Source of the DNA: JAGMES01 sp023128035
GTDB taxonomy: Bacteria > Bacillota > Halanaerobiia > DY22613
Assembly (NCBI GenBank): GCA_030627905.1
Contig: DAOVRZ010000047.1
Location: 1-39,918, forward strand
Length of the DNA: 39,918 nucleotides
Direction: 5' to 3'
Shown piece after piece: positions 33,604 through 39,918 of the stretch; the first letter of the stretch is position 1; each line of letters starts with the position of its first letter. The position numbers were made by a program, and so were the translations under genes. The notes below the pieces were generated by a model that was given only the letters and a program-made list of their open reading frames with translations, did no database searches and was not told the DNA's origin.

Positions 33604-35781
33604 ATGGGCAAAACATTAGTATTGGCAGAAAAGCCATCAGTAGGTCGGGAAATAGCAAAAGTTCTAGGATGTAACCAAAAGAGCAATGGATGTTTTATAG
33701 GTGCAAAATATATTGTTACATGGGCTTTAGGACATTTGGTGACATTGGCTGACCCAGAAGTATATAATGATAAATATAAATCATGGAGGTTGGAAGATCT
33801 TCCAATGCTTCCTAACAAAATGAAATTGGTGGTAATCAAGCAAACTTCAAAACAATATGGCGTGGTTAGAGGTTTATTGAAGAGATCTGACGTAACTGAA
33901 CTGGTTATCGCTACAGATGCAGGTCGTGAAGGAGAACTTGTTGCAAGATGGATTATTGACAAAGTTGGCTTTAAGAAACCTATTAAACGATTATGGATTT
34001 CTTCTCAAACTGATAAAGCGATTAAAGACGGATTTAGGAATTTAAAACCAGGAGAAAATTATTATAAATTATATCAGTCAGCGCAATGTCGCGCTGAGGC
34101 TGATTGGCTGGTTGGATTGAATATTACCAGGGCATTAACTTGTAAATATAACGCACAACTTTCGGCTGGACGGGTACAGACTCCCACTTTGGCGTTGATT
34201 GTGCAAAGAGAAAATGAGATTAAAAGCTTTGTACCAAAGGATTTCTGGACTGTGGAAGCTAAGTTAAAGGATTTCACAGTTCGTTGGCAAGATAGCACAA
34301 ACGGTCAAATTAGGATTAATAAAAAAGAAAAAGCTGATGGAATTGTATCAAAAGTGAATGGACAAACAGGCAAAATTAGTGATGTAAAAAAAGAAGCTAA
34401 AAGAGATTTGCCGCCATTGGCTTATGACCTTACCGAGTTACAGAGGGATGCAAATAGAAGGTATGGATTTTCACCTAAGCAAACTCTCAAGATTATGCAA
34501 AGGCTTTATGAAAATCATAAAGTGCTTACATATCCTAGAACTGATTCAAGATATATTACTGAAGATATTGTTCCCACTCTTACTGAACGATTAAAGGGTA
34601 TAGCAGTGGGGCCGTATGCATCTATGGTTCGTTCTATTATGAAGGATAAACTTAATGTGACTAAACGTTTTGTAGATAACAAAAAGGTTTCCGATCATCA
34701 TGCTATTATCCCCACAGAGCAGTATGTTAATTTGGCCAACTTAAGCCCAGAAGAAAGAAAAGTTTATGATTTGGTAATTAAACGATTTATTGCTGTGTTA
34801 AGTAAACCTTATGAATATGAGCAGACAACTGTGAAGATTGAAGTAAAGGAAGAAGTATTCTATGCCAAAGGTAAAATCGTCAAAGCAAGAGGCTGGAAAG
34901 CAATTTATGACGGTCAGAACAATCTGAATGATGAGACTGACAATGACGAAAAAGAACAAAATTTGCCACACGTAGAAAAAGGGGCCAGCGTCAAAATCAA
35001 TTCTGCAAGATCCATCAATGGCAAAACAAAACCACCAGCGCGATATACAGAGGCTACTTTACTATCTGCAATGGAGCATCCAGGAAAATATATAGACAAC
35101 CAAGCTCTACGAAAAACTATTGAAACTACAAGTGGCCTAGGAACACCAGCAACCCGAGCCGATATTATCGAAAAGCTATTTAACTCATTCTACATGGAGA
35201 AAAACGGTAAAGAGATTTTTCCAACAGCAAAGGGGATCCAACTTATTGAGCTTGTTCCCGACGACTTGAAATCTCCAGAGCTAACAGCAAAATGGGAACA
35301 GCAATTGACGTTAATAAGCAAGGGAAAAGAAGATGGCAAAACATTTGTTACAAATATGAAGAACTATGCAGCAAAGATGGTTTCAAAAGTTGTCGCGAGT
35401 TCCGTTACTTATAAGCATGACAATATGACCAAAACAAAATGTCCCGAATGTGGAAAGTTTCTTTTGGAGGTCAAGGGTAAAAAGGGGAAAATGTATGTTT
35501 GCCAGGATCGCGAATGCGGATACCGTAAGTCTATCTCGCAGACCACCAATGCCAGATGTCCTCAGTGTCGTAAAAAGATGGAACTTAAGGGCGAGGGTGA
35601 GAAGAAAATCTTTTACTGTGCATGTGGTTATCGAGAAAAACTAGTAAAATTTAATGAACGAAAGAACAAAAAAAAGAAATCCATGAACAAAAAAGAAGTA
35701 AATCGGTATCTAAATAAGCAGAATAAAAATGAATCGATTAACACTGCTCTAGCAGATGCTCTTGCCAAGTTTAAAAAATAG
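33604..35781 (+). CDS. topB: DNA topoisomerase III
   Basis: A 725-aa type IA topoisomerase. ATG 33604 has GGAAGG 7 nt upstream, and MGKTLVLAEKPSVGREIAKVL is the normal N-terminus; an in-frame ATG at 33544 would add 20 residues with no ribosome site. TOPRIM: E in AEKPS and DAGREGELVARW. The catalytic Tyr310 lies in TYPRTDSRY. Domain II includes LSAGRVQTPTLALIV. The C-terminus has two zinc-ribbon-like modules (CPECGK...CQDRECGY and CPQCRKK...CACGY), then a basic tail. Topoisomerase III relaxes negative supercoils and decatenates single-stranded or replication intermediates. In Firmicutes topB occurs both chromosomally and on integrative elements. It has its own promoter and terminator and is intact. 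Confidence 0.95.
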   Translation: MGKTLVLAEKPSVGREIAKVLGCNQKSNGCFIGAKYIVTWALGHLVTLADPEVYNDKYKSWRLEDLPMLPNKMKLVVIKQTSKQYGVVRGLLKRSDVTELVIATDAGREGELVARWIIDKVGFKKPIKRLWISSQTDKAIKDGFRNLKPGENYYKLYQSAQCRAEADWLVGLNITRALTCKYNAQLSAGRVQTPTLALIVQRENEIKSFVPKDFWTVEAKLKDFTVRWQDSTNGQIRINKKEKADGIVSKVNGQTGKISDVKKEAKRDLPPLAYDLTELQRDANRRYGFSPKQTLKIMQRLYENHKVLTYPRTDSRYITEDIVPTLTERLKGIAVGPYASMVRSIMKDKLNVTKRFVDNKKVSDHHAIIPTEQYVNLANLSPEERKVYDLVIKRFIAVLSKPYEYEQTTVKIEVKEEVFYAKGKIVKARGWKAIYDGQNNLNDETDNDEKEQNLPHVEKGASVKINSARSINGKTKPPARYTEATLLSAMEHPGKYIDNQALRKTIETTSGLGTPATRADIIEKLFNSFYMEKNGKEIFPTAKGIQLIELVPDDLKSPELTAKWEQQLTLISKGKEDGKTFVTNMKNYAAKMVSKVVASSVTYKHDNMTKTKCPECGKFLLEVKGKKGKMYVCQDRECGYRKSISQTTNARCPQCRKKMELKGEGEKKIFYCACGYREKLVKFNERKNKKKKSMNKKEVNRYLNKQNKNESINTALADALAKFKK

Positions 35782-35795
35782 ATTGTTAATTGAAT

Positions 35796-35846
35796 AAACA
35801 GTAAAGCAAAAAGAGTAGGTAACCTACTCTTTTTGCTTTACTGTTT
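35796..35846. terminator. Very long perfect hairpin terminator
   Basis: Arms 35796-35820 and 35822-35846 are a perfect 25-bp palindrome around a single A, with CTTTTTG in the right arm. Its core matches the terminator at 31308-31335. Confidence 0.8.
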
Positions 35847-35900
35847 GCCTATTGTTAAATTAGAATAGAGGTTTACCTAAAAGGGTTTAAAGCTTGTTAG

Positions 35901-36440
35901 CTATGTTCAAAATATTTAGAATTAGCTAAAGCACATTTTGACGAGGTAGAAGATAAAACTAAAGGTAAAATTCTAGATAGTTATAGTGTTTATTATTTTA
36001 ACCTTGGGGATTTAGATAAAGCTATAGAAATAGGCGAAGAAGCGTTACAATATTTTGAAGAGAAAGATCGCCCAAAGATATTAAATAATTTGGCGGTTAT
36101 TTACTTAGTGTTGGAAGAAGATGGTACTCCTGTAAAAGCTCTAGAATACTTACATGAGGCAGAAATAATCGGTGAAAAATATACAAATGAGTTAGAGGTT
36201 GGTAAAGCCTTCTACAATAAAGCTATGATTGAATTACGGGAAGATCAGCTTTTCACTGCATTAGATACTTTTTACCTTTCTTTCGAATATTTTAAACAAG
36301 CTGAGGCATTGACTTTAGCGTTCGACGTCTTAGGAAAAATAATGGAAGTTACTAATGAGCATAAACTTGAATGTTTTAAGTCTCTTCAAAAGACTTTAAA
36401 AAAAGATTTTAAGGGTACTTCATTTTATAAAAAACTTTAG
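35901..36440 (+). pseudogene. TPR-repeat protein, 5'-truncated (RRNPP-like)
   Basis: The frame is open from 35901, after TAG 35898-35900, to TAG 36438-36440, about 179 residues with no credible start. A nominal TTG at 36090 lies mid-repeat. The content is tetratricopeptide helices: KGKILDSYSVYYFNLGDLDKAIEIGEEAL, LNNLAVIYLVLEEDG...ALEYLHEAEIIG, EVGKAFYNKAMIELREDQLFTALDTF, with DRPKILNNLA linkers typical of Rap/NprR/PlcR-type receptors. The sequence before the TAG (EVYLKGFKAC) looks like the same protein, suggesting a nonsense mutation. The N-terminal HTH of such regulators is not visible. The next ORF begins 20 bp downstream with a signal peptide. Confidence 0.6.
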
Positions 36441-36460
36441 AGGGAAGTGGGGGAGACGAT

Positions 36461-36568
36461 ATGAAAAAGCTAGTGTGTGTTTTGGTTTTGGTGGTTTTAT
36501 TGGTTTTAAGTGTTGGGGGTATTGTTTTTGCAGACCCATGGGGTAATCCGGGGTCAGAATCTTGTTGA
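36461..36568 (+). CDS. 35-aa signal-peptide ORF (peptide pheromone or split gene)
   Basis: ATG 36461 follows GTGGGGGAGA at good spacing and ends at TGA 36566-36568. It has a typical Sec signal peptide: MKKLVC, an 18-residue hydrophobic core, and a VFA cleavage site near residue 24, leaving DPWGNPGSESC. Two readings are possible. (a) A Phr/NprX-like propeptide: small, secreted, directly after a TPR regulator. (b) The true start of the secreted protein below, broken by one extra G in the GGGG run at 36550-36553; removing it gives DPWGNPGQNLVDNVSED in one continuous frame. The absence of any good start for the downstream ORF favours (b) slightly. Confidence 0.5.
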   Translation: MKKLVCVLVLVVLLVLSVGGIVFADPWGNPGSESC

Positions 36569-37598
36569 TAATGTTAGTGAAGATCTCATAGACTTAGATG
36601 AACTGGAAACTAAAGCAGATAGTATTATTAATACACACACACCTGAAGAAGCACAACAAAATCTTATTAAGCTTGCTCCAATGTTTGCACGAGCTATTTC
36701 AGAAGATAAAGGATTTAAAGAGTTACTTGCAGTAGAAGTTGCGAAGAAGTTTGATGGGGATTATGATGTTTTATATGATATGATCGCTTCTAAAACAACT
36801 AAAGAAGGAAAAACAGTAGAAAATCTTATTAAACAAAATATTCAACTTTGTGGTGAAGAAGTATCACTAAATGATTTGGTAGATTCAATTCCTGTCCACT
36901 TTGAACAATGGAGTACGTATGATGGACCAATATATGTTATTCCTATGAGATATGATATTGATGATATGGAAATAGAAGCTTTACCGGGCTATGATGAAAA
37001 TGGTAATGTAAAAATGTTTCCTGCTGACACTCCCCCAGAATATCCTGTAGTTGTTATCGGAGTAAATGAAAGAATACCTAGAATGATAAGACCAAAAACC
37101 ATTTCAAATTCAAATGTAAAACCATTAGATTTAGATGATGGAACTGTCGTTCATCATGAAGAACTAGTAGGTCTTATGATCACGATAACGTCAGAACCTT
37201 GGTATTCTGGTTCTCCAGAGGTTTATTGTCTTTATACAGTTGGAGAAAATGAATGGACAATAAGACAAGACTATGCTGAAGTAAATTCGACTTATAAATG
37301 GTATAACTATGAATCAATAATTTTCTATTATCCTAATACTCCAAACAATATGTTCTGGAAATTAGTTGTAAGAGAAGAAGACTTTGATTGGGGCAAATAT
37401 ATAAACTTTACTGTTAATGGTGCTTTTACTTGGCAAAATGACTACTTTACCATTAAAGGAGATTTTAATACAACCAATTTAATTACTAATGAAGATGATA
37501 CATTAGGTGAAACTCAAATTTATTTCTACCATAATTTTGACACCGAAACTTACTCACAAATTCTTTTTGGTAAGGGATATATTCGACTTAGTTACTAA
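36510..37598 (+). CDS. Secreted hypothetical protein, signal peptide in another frame
   Basis: A 362-aa ORF whose nominal GTG start lies within the signal-peptide region of the overlapping 36461 ORF and has no ribosome site. Authentic protein sequence seems to begin around QNLVDNVSEDLIDLDELE. Residues about 20-110 are helical and acidic (ADSIINTHTPEEAQQNLIKLAPMFARAI). Residues about 125-200 are beta-rich with VIPMRYDIDDMEIEALPGYD and PVVVIGVNERIPRM. The last 110 are Trp/Tyr-rich strands. No catalytic motif was recognised. Gene 36461-37598 with one frameshift would encode a Sec-exported protein of about 378 aa. It is followed after 27 bp by a lipoprotein gene, probably in the same unit. Confidence 0.65.
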   Translation: MLGVLFLQTHGVIRGQNLVDNVSEDLIDLDELETKADSIINTHTPEEAQQNLIKLAPMFARAISEDKGFKELLAVEVAKKFDGDYDVLYDMIASKTTKEGKTVENLIKQNIQLCGEEVSLNDLVDSIPVHFEQWSTYDGPIYVIPMRYDIDDMEIEALPGYDENGNVKMFPADTPPEYPVVVIGVNERIPRMIRPKTISNSNVKPLDLDDGTVVHHEELVGLMITITSEPWYSGSPEVYCLYTVGENEWTIRQDYAEVNSTYKWYNYESIIFYYPNTPNNMFWKLVVREEDFDWGKYINFTVNGAFTWQNDYFTIKGDFNTTNLITNEDDTLGETQIYFYHNFDTETYSQILFGKGYIRLSY

Positions 37599-37625
37599 AT
37601 CATAAAAATTAAAGGAGGATTATTG

Positions 37626-37988
37626 ATGAAGTTAATCAAACCTTTAGCAATACTTATTTTGATTGTATTAGTCTTTACTGGATGCAGTAACAGAGAATAC
37701 CACTTATTTTTAACTGGTTTTGAAACCATACCAGAGACTTTAGTTGTAAACGAACCCGCAACAATCTGCGTCTTTTATCATGAATATGGAACTCCAGATT
37801 TAGTAAAAGAGTTTCATTGGGAAGTTGAAGGATTTGATGAAGAGTTTATTACATATGGCGGGATTCTTAAGGACATTGTATTTACAACACCCGGAGTTAA
37901 AAATATTGTCGTTTCAACTGAATTTAATGATAGCTCTGTCGTGACAAATGAACTACACTTTGTTGTAAATATTGAACCATCTGAATAA
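37626..37988 (+). CDS. Small lipoprotein
   Basis: A 120-aa protein; ATG 37626 is preferred to the TTG at 37623 because GGAGG (37614-37618) is then 7 nt away. The lipoprotein signal peptide ends in VFTGC. The mature part is a single beta-sandwich-like domain (ETLVVNEPATICVFYHEYG, FHWEVEGFDEEFI, VFTTPGVKNIVVSTEF), reminiscent of PKD/Ig-like folds. A broken paralog sits 140 bp downstream. It likely displays outside the membrane alongside the secreted protein upstream. Specific function unknown. Confidence 0.8.
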   Translation: MKLIKPLAILILIVLVFTGCSNREYHLFLTGFETIPETLVVNEPATICVFYHEYGTPDLVKEFHWEVEGFDEEFITYGGILKDIVFTTPGVKNIVVSTEFNDSSVVTNELHFVVNIEPSE

Positions 37989-37999
37989 TTTTATTAATG

Positions 38000-38047
38000 A
38001 CTACCAGTGTGATATATACTGCTGTCCTTAGCACACTGGTAGTTGTT
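38000..38047 (+). terminator. Rho-independent terminator
   Basis: ACTACCAGTGTG (38000-38011) pairs perfectly with CACACTGGTAGT (38032-38043), 20-nt loop, then TG and T's. Confidence 0.8.
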
Positions 38048-38124
38048 TTAATTATCTTAAATATACTAAAATATAATGAGCTATAAAAGCTAAAATCCCA
38101 CAATACTTACTGTGGAGGAGATGA

Positions 38125-38379
38125 ATTAATGAACCAGTTGGAATTTGGTTATCTATTGATGCGTCTAAAAAAGTCGATACCGATACAAAGTTCCACTGGC
38201 AGGTTGACGGTTTTGATGAAGAATTTGTCACACAAAGTAATTTTTTAGAAGTAACTTTTGAAACTCCAGGAATAAAAAATGTTTGTGTTTATGTGGTCGC
38301 TGATGATGAAGAGATTTTGGTAAATAATTTTTATTTCGCAATAACTGTTTTTGAAGAAGAAGAAGAGAGTTCAAGCTGA
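38125..38379 (+). pseudogene. Lipoprotein paralog, start lost
   Basis: The open frame of 84 codons begins right after a TGA at 38122-38124 with ATT, AAT, Glu, Pro. It reads INEPVGIWLSIDAS, TKFHWQVDGFDEEFVTQSN, FETPGIKNVCVYVV and aligns throughout with the mature domain of the 37626 lipoprotein (VNEPATICVFYH, EFHWEVEGFDEEFI, FTTPGVKNIVVS). The signal peptide is absent. GGAGGAG at 38114-38120 precedes an ATG (38121) that meets TAA two codons later. It is probably the remnant of a tandem duplication with a deleted 5' end. Confidence 0.75.
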
Positions 38380-38398
38380 TTTAAATATTGAGAAACAG

Positions 38399-38429
38399 AA
38401 AGACCAGAGCTATTTTAGTCTGGTCTTTT
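38399..38429. terminator. Bidirectional terminator
   Basis: AAAGACCAGA (38399-38408) pairs with TCTGGTCTTT (38419-38428). It lies between the lipoprotein remnant (+) and nrdJ (-), with A's on the left and T's on the right. Confidence 0.7.
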
Positions 38430-38460
38430 GAATACATAATATATCAATATTAATGTTTTT

Positions 38461-39674
38461 TTATAATTCGCAAGTTCCGCCGCCACATGCATACTCCCGT
38501 GAACCTTGCGTCTGGTCTTGTTGTTCATATAATGATAAGAGACTGAAGTCGATCACAGGTAATTTCTTAATTAATTCTTCATATTCTTCCTCAGTGATTT
38601 CCTCGTAAGGTGCAAGCTCATACACCCCACCGTTACTAGGCAGGAAAGAGATACCAGTCACTAGATCAAAATTCTTGTACACCCAAGCACCCACCTCTAG
38701 CCACTCATATTCACGCACATAAATAGTGATTGAAGGGTTATGATCTGTCCAATATTCCAGTTGTTCAATAGCAGTTTTATCATCTTTGAATGTACTGCCA
38801 GCGGGGGACTTCACAGGGAACTCAAAGACTAGAGTCGTGTAATCTTCCCAAGTTTGGTTTACTTCTGGATTACAAGAAACTCCATAATCTTTAAAATGTT
38901 GGCTAATGGGTCATGAGCCGCGATTCTCACTCTGCGGATATAGTAAGGAGCGAAGCGAGGGTGGATTCCTGAAGCAGAACCTACTAATTGACTTACTGTA
39001 CCGCTAGGCTTGACAGAAGTAATAGCAGCAGGAATACTAATATTCAGATCAACAGCCCATTCCTCAGCAACTTTTTGAGCAACTTTTCTCAGAGTATCCA
39101 ACCAGATTTTCGCTTTATCGGATACCTCAGATAAAATCGGGTGATCTTGAAGCCCTGTTAATGATACACCGAGAAGTCTTTCTTCCTCAGTATTCTTTTT
39201 CCACTCTTCGTCAAGGAAATGGAAGTTAGAGAGGGTGCTTTGGAGAATATTGAGAATGACAGCATTCTTGACTTTCTGTGTTAGATCATACAAACTGTCT
39301 TTTGTGCGTATTACAACTTCACTAAGGTTACAGAATTGCCTTGGTTTTAGAATTACTTCACCACAAGGATTTACTCCAAAGTCCACTTCGGCAGTACGAT
39401 TTACAAGTTTTTCAACATGTTTTTTCAAACCTTCCCGATTCACAATTCCGCGCTTACCAGTACCGCTATTCATAAGGTATTTCCATTCTTCCATGAACTC
39501 GTCTACAGAGGGTTTTTTATTATAAACTGCTGAATTGTTACTAAGCGATCTTTGGGGGTTTTCAATCCAGAATTGTCCTTTCTTAGCGCTTCTCATAAGG
39601 CGATCTTCAAGCTCACTTAGGTTAATGGTGGCTGATCGCCGAACGCCGTCAGCGATTACAATACTTGCGAACGA
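38461..39674 (-). pseudogene. nrdJ: B12-dependent class II ribonucleotide reductase, C-terminal part
   Basis: The minus-strand frame is open from the IS tip (39674) as VIADGVRRSATINLSELEDR. It continues through NPCGEV and FCNL, where the radical Cys and its partner Cys are 11 residues apart as in Lactobacillus RTPR (C408/C419). It reaches KPSGTVSQLVGSASGIHPR and ends CGGGTCEL with the C-terminal Cys pair spaced as C731/C736. A single-base deletion near 38890 shifts the frame: ILK should continue DYGVSCNPEVNQTWEDY but reads IMEFLVIQK and stops at 38859. The last 117 residues (38814-38461) are in the restored frame. The N-terminal roughly 300 residues are lost to the IS. The intact enzyme reduces ribonucleoside triphosphates using adenosylcobalamin. 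Confidence 0.9.
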
Positions 39675-39918
39675 GGGTGTATAATTAATGTTGTGAAACT
39701 AAAATAAAAGAAGGCATCGAAAGCCTCCATATAGAATCTGTTTGTATCCATCAAATAGATCAATAAGGTGGGCTTAACGATGCCACAAATCAATCCTATC
39801 ACAGAAATTCTAAAAATTCCAGAGCTAGAGGTATTAACTTTTCGAAAAAAAGAAAATATGTTGATTCTAGATGTTGAATCTAAAGCTGGAGGAAGCCATT
39901 GTCCTCGTTGTAGTAAAT
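39675..39918 (+). mobile_element. Right-edge insertion sequence, 5' part only
   Basis: Starts at GGGTGTATAATTAATG and is the near-identical inverted counterpart of 1-231. It interrupts nrdJ. The last 139 bp are transposase. No target duplication can be checked in this window. Confidence 0.85.
39780..39918 (+). CDS. Transposase, N-terminal 46 residues (partial)
   Basis: ATG 39780, open to the window end. It starts MPQINPITEILKIPELEV and ends CPRCSK, a zinc-finger start. It has no strong ribosome site. The N-terminus resembles ISL3-type transposases. It is the same gene as at 1-126, with Ala instead of Pro before Gly-Gly-Ser. Confidence 0.6.
   Translation, partial: MPQINPITEILKIPELEVLTFRKKENMLILDVESKAGGSHCPRCSK

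Noticed and set aside
33576..35099. Minus-strand ORFs inside topB
   Set aside because: They are antisense shadows of a strongly conserved gene and lack ribosome sites.
232..39674. Composite transposon carried by the two flanking IS copies
   Set aside because: The segment ends cut two unrelated genes (MFS exporter and nrdJ), it is very long, and no outer target duplication can be seen. Independent insertions or a contig artefact fit better.
1..39918. CRISPR arrays, tRNA or rRNA genes
   Set aside because: I saw no regularly spaced repeats, no cloverleaf-like conserved arms and no rRNA signature on either strand.

Overview
AT-rich (low-GC) DNA from a Firmicutes-type bacterium. Strong GGAGG-type ribosome sites, frequent TTG starts, rho-independent hairpin terminators and a B12-dependent class II ribonucleotide reductase suggest an anaerobic or facultative Clostridia/Halanaerobia-like host. 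An ExbB/ExbD-like operon would fit a diderm lineage, but the species cannot be named from sequence alone. Both ends of the window lie inside near-identical copies, in opposite orientation, of one insertion sequence (1-231 and 39675-39918). The window is probably a whole contig that stopped in a repeat.

Layout. 232-1018: tail of an IS-cut MFS exporter and a divergent XRE repressor with its own operator/promoter. 1209-7755: ComEC-like metallo-beta-lactamase-fold protein, then a giant beta-rich protein of about 1,840 residues split by one frameshift. 7914-12914: remnants of an LGFP/beta-gamma-crystallin protein, an unknown 170-aa protein, and a 1,316-aa LysM-headed protein with a C-terminal tandem repeat. 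13057-17470: thioredoxin-like/GNAT fusion, AlbA_2-type ATPase regulator, NhaC-like antiporter. 17611-25425: defence island with a PLD/SNF2-type helicase fused by deletion to the tail of a type III restriction Res subunit, an intact GmrSD-like (DUF262/HNH) enzyme, two half-permeases, and an AbiL-like AAA ATPase + RloB pair. 25599-27826: a deletion scar, an ABC-exporter stump and a decayed ISL3 element. 27980-31292: tiny lipoprotein, GNAT protein with an unknown C-terminal domain, and a three-gene ExbB/ExbD-like ion-motive-force module. 31648-35781: AAA-ATPase-like/PD-(D/E)XK protein and topoisomerase III. 35901-38379: TPR regulator remnant, a signal-peptide ORF, a secreted protein, a lipoprotein and its broken paralog. 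38461-39674: reverse-strand nrdJ, frameshifted and cut by the right IS.

As a whole it reads as a decaying accessory/defence region. Intact defence modules (GmrSD-like, AbiL-like) sit beside microhomology deletions, IS-truncated genes and several homopolymer-adjacent single-base frameshifts. Some of those could be assembly errors. The least explained units are the XRE/MBL/giant beta-protein locus, the ExbB/ExbD-like triad, and the TPR + secreted-peptide-like ORF.
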